The translations under genes and the position numbers were made by a program. Under the pieces are notes generated by a model. The model ran no database searches, was not told the origin of the DNA, and saw only the letters and a list, made by a program, of their open reading frames with translations. Below, piece after piece: positions 7,743-15,897 of a stretch of 25,072 nucleotides of DNA (its first letter is position 1; each line of letters starts with the position of its first letter). The DNA comes from JAWSUT01 sp033549345 (GTDB taxonomy: Bacteria; Bacillota; Dethiobacteria; Dethiobacterales; Dethiobacteraceae): positions 1-25,072 of the forward strand of contig JAWSUT010000035.1 in NCBI GenBank assembly GCA_033549345.1. Reading direction: 5' to 3'.

Positions 7743-7784
7743 AAAAACAGGGGGTTTCGCCATTAGCGAAACCCCCTGTTTTTT
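7743..7784. terminator. Bidirectional terminator, mscS / citrate synthase
   Basis: ACAGGGGGTTTCGC pairs with GCGAAACCCCCTGT around CATTA, flanked by A and T runs on both sides, giving up to 18 bp of stem. It overlaps the stop codon of citrate synthase (7783-7785) and serves both converging genes. Confidence 0.92.
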
Positions 7785-9156
7785 AGCGGTCGTTCATTGA
7801 GGTATACTTTTTATCAAATTCACCGGTATATACGGCCCGTGGGCGGAAGATCCTGTTTTTTTCAAGGTATTCCGTCGTCCTTGCCGTCCAGCCGGCCACT
7901 CTGCTAATCGCAAAGATAGGCGTATACAGGTAGGGTTCTATGCCGAGGCAGAGATAGACGATCCCGGAATAATAGTCCACGTTCGGAAATATTTTTTTAT
8001 TACTGTTAAGGCGGGAGCTGACTTCCTTTTCCAGCGTTTCGGCGGTGAGATAAAGCTCTTGGTGTTCAGGGTGTTCTTCTGCCAGACGCTTTGCCAGGGG
8101 TCCTAAAATTCTGGCACGTGGGTCGTAGGCTTTATAAACACGATGACCGAATCCGGGAATTTTTTTGTTGCCGGCCAGTTTTGGGCTCAGCCAGTCTGCA
8201 ACGTTTTTGTGATGTCCGATTTCTTTGAGGGTATGTAATACTTCCTCGTTGGCGCCGCCATGGAGCGGGCCGTTTAGTGCTGCAATACCGGAACCTACGG
8301 AAAAATAAATATCCGAAAGTGTGGATGCCACCACCAGGGAGGCGAACGTGCTGGCATTCATGCCGTGATCGGCATGTAGAATTAAAGCAACATCCATAAC
8401 TCTTTCTTCTATTTTTGTCGGTTTTTCCCCTTTTAACATGTAGAGAAAGTTTGCTGCGTGACCCAGTTCAGAATCAGGTGCTAGCGGCATCTGGCCGTTC
8501 CGTATCCTGTGGTAAGCTGCCACGATTGTGGGCAGTGCAGCTATCAGGTGATAGCAGGAACTGATGTCTGCGGCACTGTCCTGCTCAGGGCTTCTTTCTT
8601 TTTGCTGGGTAAATTCATACGTAGCATGTTGGTGCCCCTCGGGTTCTCTTTCCATTGCAACAGAGTCTTCATCTGCACTGATGGCTGTGGCTATATCCGG
8701 GCGGCCATCCTCTAGATCTCTGAATGTGAGCACCTGTCGTAAAAGAAGTGTACCCAGACGCAGGGCGGCCATGCTATTCATTGATTCAATGGGAAATCCC
8801 ATCAGCTGGCGCAGCGTTAGCGGCACATGTCTATATTTCTTCAGTTTTTCACTGAACGCCTTGAATTGGGATGCTGTCGGCAAGTGTCCGTGAAGGAGCA
8901 GGTAAGCAACTTCTTCAAAATTAGAATGGGCACATAGGTCAAAAACATCATAGCCACGGTAAATAAGCCTTCCTGCCGTACCGTTTACATATCCAACTGC
9001 ACTTTCGCAGGCAATAGCACCCTCAAGGCCCGGGCCCACTGTGCATTCGACCGGCCATTGGGGGGGCTGGGTAAACTGAGTTTCCACATGGTTACCGGTT
9101 TCTTCACGGGCACTTTTGGCAGCTTCCATGATAAGCGATTTAACATCCATATTCAT
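7783..9156 (-). CDS. Citrate synthase with acidic insertion
   Basis: This enzyme condenses acetyl-CoA with oxaloacetate to give citrate. The catalytic triad is visible: His299 in GPLHGGANEE, His338 in PGFGHRVYK and Asp394 in NVDYYSG. His264 lies in HADHGMN. At 457 residues it is longer than the usual 370-430 of the short bacterial type. Two causes are visible: a 30-40 residue N-terminal extension, and an acidic, low-complexity insertion at about residues 146-195, just before the helix LIAALPTIVAAYHRIR. A 2-methylcitrate synthase role cannot be excluded. AAAGGA lies 6-8 nt ahead of the ATG. It is monocistronic. In an anaerobe it would feed glutamate synthesis or a TCA branch. Confidence 0.92.
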   Translation of the reverse strand: MNMDVKSLIMEAAKSAREETGNHVETQFTQPPQWPVECTVGPGLEGAIACESAVGYVNGTAGRLIYRGYDVFDLCAHSNFEEVAYLLLHGHLPTASQFKAFSEKLKKYRHVPLTLRQLMGFPIESMNSMAALRLGTLLLRQVLTFRDLEDGRPDIATAISADEDSVAMEREPEGHQHATYEFTQQKERSPEQDSAADISSCYHLIAALPTIVAAYHRIRNGQMPLAPDSELGHAANFLYMLKGEKPTKIEERVMDVALILHADHGMNASTFASLVVASTLSDIYFSVGSGIAALNGPLHGGANEEVLHTLKEIGHHKNVADWLSPKLAGNKKIPGFGHRVYKAYDPRARILGPLAKRLAEEHPEHQELYLTAETLEKEVSSRLNSNKKIFPNVDYYSGIVYLCLGIEPYLYTPIFAISRVAGWTARTTEYLEKNRIFRPRAVYTGEFDKKYTSMNDR

Positions 9157-9596
9157 AGTAGTCCTTTCTCTTTACTATTCTTACTGAACTTTCAGCACGA
9201 TGAGACAGGGTTTCTTTGGCAAAACTATATCAAGACTTCGAGGGTTTTGTCAATCGATAAACCACGATATCACAAACGGTATTGGATGAGAAGATGACTG
9301 CTGCGGGATGTGAGGGGAAAGTCAAATTTTCGTGCTTTGTTTATTAAAACAGGGCTGGAATAAGATATAGTGAACGTATAGCTTCAGGCAAGAAGCCTGA
9401 GCCACTGATAAGATTTAATCAAGAAAGGGTGTAATATGTTGGAATTTATCACCAGAAGAGATATGCAGGTACTGTCACATTTATGCCCTCAGCTCAAGTG
9501 ATATGCCGGAAAATACAAAATCCATGGCAGCGCTGTTATGGTATTAAATAAATGAAAAAAGGCCTCACAATATTCTGTGAGGCCTTTTTGGTGATC
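9157..9596. other. 440-bp spacer with alternative hairpins and micro-ORFs
   Basis: The spacer lies between fprA and the citrate synthase gene, both on the minus strand. At 9381-9400 two mutually exclusive hairpins can form: GCTTC/GAAGC and TCAGGC/GCCTGA. On the plus strand an ATG at 9436 behind AAGAAAGGG opens a 21-codon frame to 9501, followed by a 14-codon frame at 9503. I recognise neither. The stretch may be a decayed gene. No clear promoter for citrate synthase could be fixed. Confidence 0.3.
9555..9590. terminator. Terminator after fprA
   Basis: AAAAAGGCCTCACA pairs with TGTGAGGCCTTTTT around a 6-nt loop. In the minus direction it runs into TTTTTTCATT after the fprA stop. The symmetry lets it act on plus-strand transcription too. 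Confidence 0.88.
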
Positions 9597-10778
9597 TTAC
9601 CTAAGTAATTGTTCGCCAAATCTCTGACATTCTGCAACGGCTTCTTGATTGGGGTTCCAGAGGACCTTTAGTCCGTCATGCACTACGTCAAAGCCGCAGT
9701 CTTGCAGTCGTTGGGTGATGATGCCCACTGATTCTCCGCTCCAGCCGTAGCTGCCAAAGGCAGCTGCTTTTTTCTTCTTAAAGCCGAGCCCCCTGATCTC
9801 TTCGAGGATACCGGCCACTGCGGACAAGATACCCTGATTGACAGTGGATGAGCCAACAAGGATTGCTTTGGACTTAAAGATTTCTGTAATCACATCATTT
9901 CTGTCTGATATGCTGATATTAAACAGTTTAATCTTCATGGCAGGGTCATGCCGGTGCAAACCGGCAGCGATTGACTCCGCCATTTTCTTTGTTGAATTCC
10001 ACATTGTATCATATATAAGAGTTACCTGATTTTCCTGATAGTTATCGGCCCATTTGGCGTACTGCTCAATAATCTGCATGGGATTATCTCTCCAGATGAC
10101 TCCGTGACTCGGGCAGATGATATTTAGCGGAACGTTCATCCGGACGAATTCATCCACCTTCTTGGGAACGAATTTGCTAAACGGTGTTAGGATATTGGCG
10201 TAATATTTCAGTGCCTCCTGATATAACTCATCCCTGTCAACTAAATCATTGAAAAGAACCTCAGATGCGTAATGCTGACCAAAAGCATCGTTGCTGAAAA
10301 GTATACCGTCCCCTGTTAAGTAGCAGAACATGCTGTCGGGCCAGTGCAGCATGGGAGCCTCGATGAAGATAAGCTTGCTTTTGCCCAGGTCGAGTTCGTC
10401 CCCTGTTTTTACAATCTGAAAGTTCCAATCCTGATGCATCTGCGCTTTCAACATTTTTGCTCCGTTGCGGGAACAGTAAACAGGTTTGTCGGGAATTCGT
10501 TTCATCAGTTCAGCCAAAGCGCCGCTGTGGTCTACTTCGGAATGATTGGCTACGATAACATCGATATCCTGTAAATTAATTTCATTCGCCAGAGTTTCTA
10601 CATACTCATGGGCATAGGGTGTCCAGGCTGTATCTATCAGAACTTTTTTCTCATCTTTTATCAGATAGGAGTTATACGTTGAACCTCTGTGTGTGGATAA
10701 CTCATGTCCGTGAAACCGCCGTAAATCCCAGTCAACTTTGCCAACCCAGTTTACTCTGTCGGTAATTTTTATACTCAT
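9597..10778 (-). CDS. fprA: FprA-type flavodiiron protein
   Basis: The 393-residue A-type flavoprotein reduces O2 to water or NO to N2O in anaerobes. It usually takes electrons from rubredoxin or a rubredoxin reductase. The beta-lactamase-like domain carries the diiron ligands: His79, Glu81 and Asp83 in HSEVDHSG, His145 in APMLHWPD, Asp164 in FSNDAFG and His225 in CPSHG. The C-terminal flavodoxin domain begins near residue 252, with an FMN phosphate loop (YDTMWNSTKKMA) and FGSYGWSGE at 341-349. A GAAGGGAGG ribosome site fixes the start. It stands alone, without rubredoxin nearby, divergent from the sigma-54 regulator. It probably protects against oxygen or nitrosative stress. Confidence 0.94.
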   Translation of the reverse strand: MSIKITDRVNWVGKVDWDLRRFHGHELSTHRGSTYNSYLIKDEKKVLIDTAWTPYAHEYVETLANEINLQDIDVIVANHSEVDHSGALAELMKRIPDKPVYCSRNGAKMLKAQMHQDWNFQIVKTGDELDLGKSKLIFIEAPMLHWPDSMFCYLTGDGILFSNDAFGQHYASEVLFNDLVDRDELYQEALKYYANILTPFSKFVPKKVDEFVRMNVPLNIICPSHGVIWRDNPMQIIEQYAKWADNYQENQVTLIYDTMWNSTKKMAESIAAGLHRHDPAMKIKLFNISISDRNDVITEIFKSKAILVGSSTVNQGILSAVAGILEEIRGLGFKKKKAAAFGSYGWSGESVGIITQRLQDCGFDVVHDGLKVLWNPNQEAVAECQRFGEQLLR

Positions 10779-10826
10779 GATTCAACCTCCCTTCAATATA
10801 TATTCCCCCAATTCTGTGTGTTATAA

Positions 10827-10844
10827 AAGATGAATATTGATCTT
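10827..10844. promoter_or_regulatory. Imperfect palindrome upstream of fprA
   Basis: AAGATGAATATTGATCTT is an 18-bp near-palindrome (two mismatching positions) lying 50-65 bp upstream of the fprA start, in the 190-bp divergent spacer. It could be an operator for fprA or for the sigma-54 regulator. No repressor is identified. Confidence 0.25.
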
Positions 10845-10968
10845 AGGTCATGTTGAATCCGTGTGTACATTTACAGCATTGGTACAAAGAAGAAGATTGC
10901 TGCGGCAGGAGACAGCATTAAAGTGTCGAAATATTTATACACATCGTAAACAAGTGAGGTGACCAGGT

Positions 10969-12720
10969 GTGACTGTCAACCATAAAAACTGTACCATTGA
11001 GCATCTCTATGCGGTTTTAAATTCCACGTATAACGGAATTATTGCTGTTGATAACAAGGGAATCATCACGTTATTCAACAGGGGCGCGGCCAATATTTTG
11101 GGCATCCCGACAGAGAAAGCCCTGGGCCAGAAAATTGATGAACTGTTTAATGTTCCGTCTCTGCTGACCACAGTAGAGACGGGCTTACTTGATGTGGGCC
11201 GCAAGGTAACAATCAATGGCCGCAGTGTTTATTCCAACAGGTCGCCTATAATTAAAAACGGTGAAATTGTGGGAGCTGTGGCTATTTTTCAGGATACGAC
11301 CGATGTGGAAAACCTGACAAAAGAGTTGGCAGATGCGAGGGACTCGGTAGAGATTTTAGAGACTATCTTAGAAAACGCCTATGACAGAATTGTGGTTGTA
11401 GACAGAGACGGTATTATCACAAAGTTTAACAAAGCGTATCAGAGCTTTTTAGGTGTAGAAGAGAAGGACGCCATTGGCAGGCATGTAACAGATGTAATTG
11501 AAAATACGCGGATGCATATCGTGGTTAAGACAGGTAAGCCGGAAATCGGCGAGGTCCAGAAGATTCAGGGCGATGAAATGGTTGTTATGCGCATTCCGAT
11601 TTATAAAGAAGGAAAAGTTGTGGGGGCTGTGGGTAAGGTATTGTTTAGGGATCTGCAGGAAATCAAAGCTCTGGCCAACAAGCTGGATATTACAATTACA
11701 GAGTTAAAGTACTATAAAAAAGAACTGCGTCGTTTGAAGGGGAGCAGGTATACATTTAAAAATATAGTAGGAAACTCGGAGAAGATTAAACAGGTTAAGG
11801 AACTGGCCCGGTTGGCTTCGACCAGCAGTTCCAATGTTTTAATCCGGGGCGAGAGCGGAACGGGCAAGGAGCTTTTCGCCCATGCCATCCATGACAGCAG
11901 CCTGCGGCGTTACGGTGCTTTTATCCGTGTGAACTGCGCGGCCATCCCTGCCAATTTACTGGAATCGGAGCTCTTCGGATATGAGGGGGGCGCATTTACC
12001 GGCGCGAAGAAGGAAGGGAAGCCGGGTAAGTTCGAACTGGCCCAGGGTGGAACCATATTTCTGGACGAAATAGGGGATATGCCCGGTGAAATGCAGGTTA
12101 AGCTTTTACGTGTTCTGCAGGAGAAAGAGGTGGAACGAATCGGCGGTGATAAGGTGATTCGACTGGATGTCCGCATTATTGCCGCCACCAACAGAGACCT
12201 GGAAGAGATGATTGAAAAAGGGGAGTTCCGCCAGGACCTTTATTACAGGCTAAATGTGTTAAAAATTGAGATTCCGCCCCTCAGAGAATTGAAGGAAGAT
12301 ATCGAGCTTCTCAGTGAAAAAATTCTTACAGAGCTTAATGAAGAGCTGGGAACGGGTATTCAGGGGATTAGCGCGGACGTGATTAGTATTTTGCGCTCTC
12401 ATAGCTGGCCCGGCAATATCCGGGAACTGAAGAATGTGCTGGAAAGGGCCGTTAATATTTGCAAAAGCAATCGAATTCAAAAAAAACACCTGCCTATTTA
12501 TTTACTGGACCAGGCACAGGTAGATAAAAAAGTGCGGGAAGTTCTGGAGCTGCAGGACGGGGAAGTATACAGCCTGGAAGGTGTGCTCGCCAGCGCCGAA
12601 AAGCTGGCAATTGAAAGAGCGTTAAAAAAGACGCAAAATAACCGTAAAAAGGCAGCGGAACTGTTAGGCATCCACCGCTCAGGGTTATATCAGAAAATGA
12701 CCAGATATAACCTGAAATGA
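10969..12720 (+). CDS. PAS-PAS sigma-54-dependent transcriptional activator
   Basis: The 583-residue bacterial enhancer-binding protein has two N-terminal PAS domains (about residues 8-110 and 128-230) and a short coiled linker. A full AAA+ domain follows: Walker A GESGTGKE (294-301), sigma-54 contact loop GAFTGA (341-346), Walker B GTIFLDEIGD (361-370) and WPGNIREL (480-487). A Fis-type HTH lies at about 556-580. It has no receiver domain, so the PAS domains probably sense a small ligand or redox state directly. The GTG start follows GTGAGGTGA. The gene lies immediately upstream of a sigma-54 promoter with inverted-repeat sites, so it very likely activates the CoA-transferase/TRAP operon, much as AtoC controls the ato genes. 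Confidence 0.95.
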   Translation: MTVNHKNCTIEHLYAVLNSTYNGIIAVDNKGIITLFNRGAANILGIPTEKALGQKIDELFNVPSLLTTVETGLLDVGRKVTINGRSVYSNRSPIIKNGEIVGAVAIFQDTTDVENLTKELADARDSVEILETILENAYDRIVVVDRDGIITKFNKAYQSFLGVEEKDAIGRHVTDVIENTRMHIVVKTGKPEIGEVQKIQGDEMVVMRIPIYKEGKVVGAVGKVLFRDLQEIKALANKLDITITELKYYKKELRRLKGSRYTFKNIVGNSEKIKQVKELARLASTSSSNVLIRGESGTGKELFAHAIHDSSLRRYGAFIRVNCAAIPANLLESELFGYEGGAFTGAKKEGKPGKFELAQGGTIFLDEIGDMPGEMQVKLLRVLQEKEVERIGGDKVIRLDVRIIAATNRDLEEMIEKGEFRQDLYYRLNVLKIEIPPLRELKEDIELLSEKILTELNEELGTGIQGISADVISILRSHSWPGNIRELKNVLERAVNICKSNRIQKKHLPIYLLDQAQVDKKVREVLELQDGEVYSLEGVLASAEKLAIERALKKTQNNRKKAAELLGIHRSGLYQKMTRYNLK

Positions 12721-12808
12721 AATCTTCTAAACTCTGGAATGAAATGAAGCAAAAAAACAAACGAACTTTAGCAAAATAAATGAAAATAACACGAAGAAGT
12801 GAGTAAAA

Positions 12809-12826
12809 TTTTAGACATGTCTAAAA
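12809..12826. promoter_or_regulatory. Perfect 18-bp palindrome, likely activator site
   Basis: TTTTAGACATGTCTAAAA is fully symmetrical. It lies about 165 bp upstream of the -24 box, a normal distance for an enhancer site of a sigma-54 activator. Its half-site TAGACA recurs at 12830-12835 and 12902-12907. Confidence 0.65.
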
Positions 12827-12829
12827 AAA

Positions 12830-12853
12830 TAGACAACTCTACGCAGATGTCTG
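12830..12853. promoter_or_regulatory. Second half-site pair TAGACA / TGTCTG
   Basis: TAGACA (12830-12835) and TGTCTG (12848-12853) face each other over 12 bp. The repeat of the motif next to the perfect palindrome suggests cooperative binding. Because TTTTTT follows, it could instead form a weak terminator stem. Confidence 0.4.
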
Positions 12854-12889
12854 TTTTTTCTTTGCCTATAAAGAGTTACCCTGTTTTAG

Positions 12890-12907
12890 TGTCTATAGTG
12901 ATAGACA
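12890..12907. promoter_or_regulatory. Third inverted repeat TGTCTAT-N4-ATAGACA
   Basis: A perfect 7-bp inverted repeat with a 4-bp spacer, 83 bp upstream of the -24 box. It shares the TGTCTA half-site with the palindrome at 12809 and is the best-placed enhancer site. Confidence 0.6.
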
Positions 12908-12989
12908 TATATTTACCTTGATTACAGGACCCTTCCTGGGATATTTCAAAAAATTCAGTAAATACGGGCTTTATGCGCAGTTCAGCCTT

Positions 12990-13006
12990 TTGGCACAACT
13001 CTTGCT
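12990..13006 (+). promoter_or_regulatory. Sigma-54 (RpoN) promoter
   Basis: TTGGCAC-N5-TTGCT matches the -24/-12 consensus TGGCAC-N5-TTGCW with the required 10 bp between the invariant GG (12992-12993) and GC (13004-13005). Transcription would start near 13017. The CoA-transferase ATG is at 13071 and an RpoN activator gene lies directly upstream. Confidence 0.9.
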
Positions 13007-13070
13007 AGTTCATAAAGTGAGTCAGCATTTATTCAATACTTTTTTATGCTGGACACAGGGAGGTGAGAGT

Positions 13071-14615
13071 ATGGCAAATAAAGTGATTACTGCGCGGGAG
13101 GCAGTAGAGCTGATATACGATCATGCAACGGTTGCAATAGGCGGCTTTGTGGGCAATGCCCATCCTGAGGAACTTTCCATCGCCCTGGAAAAAAGATTTA
13201 CAGAAACAGGTTCCCCCTCAAGCCTGACCCTGGTGTATGCTGCAGGGCAGGGTGACGGTAAGGACCGTGGACTTAACCATCTGGCGTATGAGGGGTTAGT
13301 AAAAAAAGTCATTGGCGGGCACTGGGGCCTTGCACCGAAGATGGGCAAGCTGGCGATGAATAACCGGATTCAGGCGTACAATCTCCCTCAGGGAGTCATA
13401 ACGCACTTATTTCGAGATATTGCAGCAGGTAAGCCCGGGACAATTACACACGTTGGGCTGAAGACGTTTGTTGACCCCCGGGTACAGGGAGGTAAGCTAA
13501 ATGACAGTACCAAAGAGGACGTTGTCGAGCTTATCGAGATGAACGGAAGGGAATGGCTTTTTTATAAAACATTCCCCATCGATGTGGCTCTGATCCGAGG
13601 CACAACCGCGGATGAAAAAGGAAATATCACCATGGAGAAGGAAGCGGTTACACTGGAGGCTTTGGCAATTGCTCAGGCGGTAAAAAACAGTGGCGGAAAA
13701 GTCATTGTGCAGGTTGAGAGAATTGCCAGAAGGTGCACGCTGAATCCGAGACTGGTGAAGGTTCCGGGGATTTTGGTAGACGCCGTGGTTGTCGCCTCGC
13801 CCGAAAACCACCAGCAGACGTTTGCCGAGGACTACAATCCCTGCTATACCGGAGAAATAACAATGCCACTGCATGGATTCAGGCCGATGGATTTGTCCAT
13901 TCGAAAAATTATTGCGCGCAGGTCATTACTGGAGCTTGCTTCAGATTCAATTGTGAATCTGGGGATCGGCATTCCCGAGGGCGTGGCACAGGTAGCCGCA
14001 GAAGAAGGCTTGGACCACCTGATGAACCTGACTGTGGAGTCAGGTCCGATTGGCGGCATTCCGGCCGGCGGCTTAAGTTTCGGCGCTTCGATTAACCCGG
14101 AGGCTATTGTCGACCAGCCCGTCCAGTTTGATTTTTATGACGGTGGCGGGATTGACCTGGCTTTTTTGGGAGCCGCCCAAATTGATTATAAAGGCAACGT
14201 CAATGTCAGTAAATTTGGCCCTAAGTTGGCTGGATGCGGGGGATTTATCAATATTACGCAGAGTGCCAAGAAGGTCGTATTCTGCGGTACGTTTACCGCA
14301 GGCGGGCTCAACGTGGAGATAGCAGGCCAAAAGTTGCGTATTTTGCAGGAAGGAACAAATAAAAAGTTTATTAAACATGTGGAGCATATTACCTACAGCG
14401 GTGACTACGGCCGGGAAAAGAAGCAGAATGTCCTCTATATTACGGAAAGAGCAGTTTTCTCTCTGGAAGCGGAAGGACTTGTGTTAAAAGAGATTGCCCC
14501 CGGGATTGATCTGGAAAATGATGTACTGGCACACATGGATTTTAAGCCAATAGTGGCAGAGGATTTAAAAACCATGGACAGCAGAATTTTCAGCGAAGGC
14601 CGGATGAACATGTAG
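13071..14615 (+). CDS. Family I acyl-CoA:acetate/3-oxoacid CoA-transferase
   Basis: The 514-residue enzyme fuses the alpha and beta halves of a family I CoA-transferase, as in propionate CoA-transferase and YdiF. It moves CoA from a donor such as acetyl-CoA to a carboxylic acid through a glutamyl-CoA intermediate. The predicted nucleophile is Glu323 in TVESGPIGGIPAGG, and the glycine-rich stretch NLGIGIPEGVA lies at 296-306. I start at the ATG at 13071 behind GGGAGGTGAG; the open frame back to 12918 crosses the promoter. First gene of the sigma-54 operon. With the downstream dehydrogenase and thiolase it most likely activates a short hydroxy- or keto-acid such as 3-hydroxybutyrate or acetoacetate. 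Confidence 0.92.
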   Translation: MANKVITAREAVELIYDHATVAIGGFVGNAHPEELSIALEKRFTETGSPSSLTLVYAAGQGDGKDRGLNHLAYEGLVKKVIGGHWGLAPKMGKLAMNNRIQAYNLPQGVITHLFRDIAAGKPGTITHVGLKTFVDPRVQGGKLNDSTKEDVVELIEMNGREWLFYKTFPIDVALIRGTTADEKGNITMEKEAVTLEALAIAQAVKNSGGKVIVQVERIARRCTLNPRLVKVPGILVDAVVVASPENHQQTFAEDYNPCYTGEITMPLHGFRPMDLSIRKIIARRSLLELASDSIVNLGIGIPEGVAQVAAEEGLDHLMNLTVESGPIGGIPAGGLSFGASINPEAIVDQPVQFDFYDGGGIDLAFLGAAQIDYKGNVNVSKFGPKLAGCGGFINITQSAKKVVFCGTFTAGGLNVEIAGQKLRILQEGTNKKFIKHVEHITYSGDYGREKKQNVLYITERAVFSLEAEGLVLKEIAPGIDLENDVLAHMDFKPIVAEDLKTMDSRIFSEGRMNM

Positions 14616-14717
14616 CATTGGTTAAAAAAAATTAGTTAAAGGGGGCTATAGACAGCAAAAAAAGAACGTGTTCATTTGTGGGAAGAGCATGTCATTAAAT
14701 TTAAATTGGAGGGGTTT

Positions 14718-15827
14718 ATGGTGAGAATGTCGAAAAAACTATTGTATCTGCTTGTCGTAGTGCTGATTGCCGGCGTTGCCTTGGCCGGTTGCGGTGGAAA
14801 CGAACAACCGGCAACAGGTTCCGGTGACGGTGAAGAAGCGCTTCCTGAAGTAAACTGGACCTTACAGACAACATGGTCACAGGGCTGGCTGCTTCATGAA
14901 ATGGCTGAAGATTTTGCCGCTCGTGTGAGTGAAATGAGTGGTGGCAAGTTTACCATCGATGTACAGCCTGCCGGCGCAATCGTTGGTGGATTGGAAGTCC
15001 TCGATGCTACACATTCCAGAACCATCGATGCATATCACAGCTGGCCGGGATACTGGATGGGTAAGCACCCTTCAGCTCCGTTCTTTGCCTCGATTCCCCT
15101 GCATCTGGAACCGCTGATGCATACAACCTGGCTTTACAATTACGGCGGCAAAGAGCTGTATCAGGAAATGATGGATGAAGCAGGTCAGAATGTTATCGTT
15201 CTTCCCGGCGGTGTGACCGGGCCGGAAATGTTAGCCCATTCCAACACACCACTGGAAACAAAGGAAGACTGGCAGGGCTTAAAATACAGAGCTCCCGGTT
15301 GGTGGGGTGAAGTGCTCAAAGAGCAGGGTGTTGCTGTAACAATGCTTCCGGGAACCGAGCTGTATCCTTCCCTGGAGAAAGGCATCATTGACGCAACCGA
15401 ATTTAGTTCCCCGGCGGTCAACAGGCAGCAGGGCTTCCAGGAAGTAGCTGACTTTATTGCCGGCCCCGGTCTGCACCAGCCAACCTGCTTTTTCGAACTG
15501 GGCTTTAACAAAGACGCTTACAACGAACTGCCGGAAGTCTATAAAGCAATCCTTGAAAATGCCTCCTATTCGATGACTCTGAATATGTGGACAAAGAGTA
15601 TCGTTGAAGATATGGATGCCTTGGATTACTTTGATGAAATCGGTATCGAAAGAACGTATGTATCCCCCGAATTACAGCGTGAATTCCGCGAGGAATCATG
15701 GCAGTGGATTGACAATGATGTTAAGAACAGTGACAATGACCATTACAAGAGAACATGGGCTTCTGTTAATGAATTCTGGGAAAGGTTCCTTGACTACGAG
15801 GAATTTATGATTCCCGTCAGAGAGTAG
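14718..15827 (+). CDS. dctP: TRAP transporter substrate-binding lipoprotein (DctP)
   Basis: The 369-residue extracytoplasmic solute receptor of a TRAP transporter has a lipoprotein signal ending in VALAGC (Cys25). The mature domain has the DctP signature: GLKYRAPGWWGEVLKEQG with the carboxylate-binding Arg, then a long hinge region (GTELYPSLEKGIIDATEFSSP). GGLEVLDA and WPGYWMGKHP recall receptors for alpha-keto and hydroxy acids (TakP-like), so a small carboxylate is the likely ligand. Among ATG 14718, GTG 14721 and ATG 14727 I prefer 14718, 5 nt from TTGGAGGGG. A TTG extension to 14676 has no ribosome site. It is followed by a hairpin at 15844, then DctQ and DctM. Confidence 0.92.
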   Translation: MVRMSKKLLYLLVVVLIAGVALAGCGGNEQPATGSGDGEEALPEVNWTLQTTWSQGWLLHEMAEDFAARVSEMSGGKFTIDVQPAGAIVGGLEVLDATHSRTIDAYHSWPGYWMGKHPSAPFFASIPLHLEPLMHTTWLYNYGGKELYQEMMDEAGQNVIVLPGGVTGPEMLAHSNTPLETKEDWQGLKYRAPGWWGEVLKEQGVAVTMLPGTELYPSLEKGIIDATEFSSPAVNRQQGFQEVADFIAGPGLHQPTCFFELGFNKDAYNELPEVYKAILENASYSMTLNMWTKSIVEDMDALDYFDEIGIERTYVSPELQREFREESWQWIDNDVKNSDNDHYKRTWASVNEFWERFLDYEEFMIPVRE

Positions 15828-15843
15828 CACCCTCAATATAAAG

Positions 15844-15869
15844 GACTGGGGCCCTGCCGGGCCCTAGTC
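15844..15869 (+). terminator. GC-rich hairpin between dctP and dctQ
   Basis: GACTGGGGCCC pairs with GGGCCCTAGTC (one G-U) over a TGCC loop, 16 nt after the dctP stop. T-richness comes only later (CTTTTT at 15875-15880). It probably attenuates transcription or protects the 3' end of dctP mRNA, so that the binding protein exceeds the membrane parts. Confidence 0.65.
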
Positions 15870-15897
15870 ACTACCTTTTTAAAAATGGGGAATGCAG

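Larger units (their letters stand above)
12721..13070 (+). promoter_or_regulatory. Control region of the CoA-transferase/TRAP operon
   Basis: This 350-bp spacer holds no convincing gene; an upstream in-frame extension of the CoA-transferase lacks a ribosome site. It contains three pairs of TGTCTA/TAGACA-like half-sites at 12809-12907, a sigma-54 promoter at 12990-13006 and the ribosome site GGGAGGTGAG of the first gene. The inverted repeat at 12831-12852, followed by TTTTTT, could also act as a weak terminator for the regulator gene. Confidence 0.75.

Noticed and set aside
10870..10925. Second sigma-54 promoter before the regulator (TTGGTAC ... TTGCT)
   Set aside because: The distance between the GG and GC elements is 16 bp instead of 10, which does not fit RpoN.
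12809..12826. Palindrome as terminator of the sigma-54 regulator
   Set aside because: It is AT-rich with no loop and followed by A rather than T, so it is a better protein-binding site than a terminator.
12918..13070. N-terminal extension of the CoA-transferase frame
   Set aside because: It spans the sigma-54 promoter, lacks a ribosome site, and the conserved family start is at 13071.
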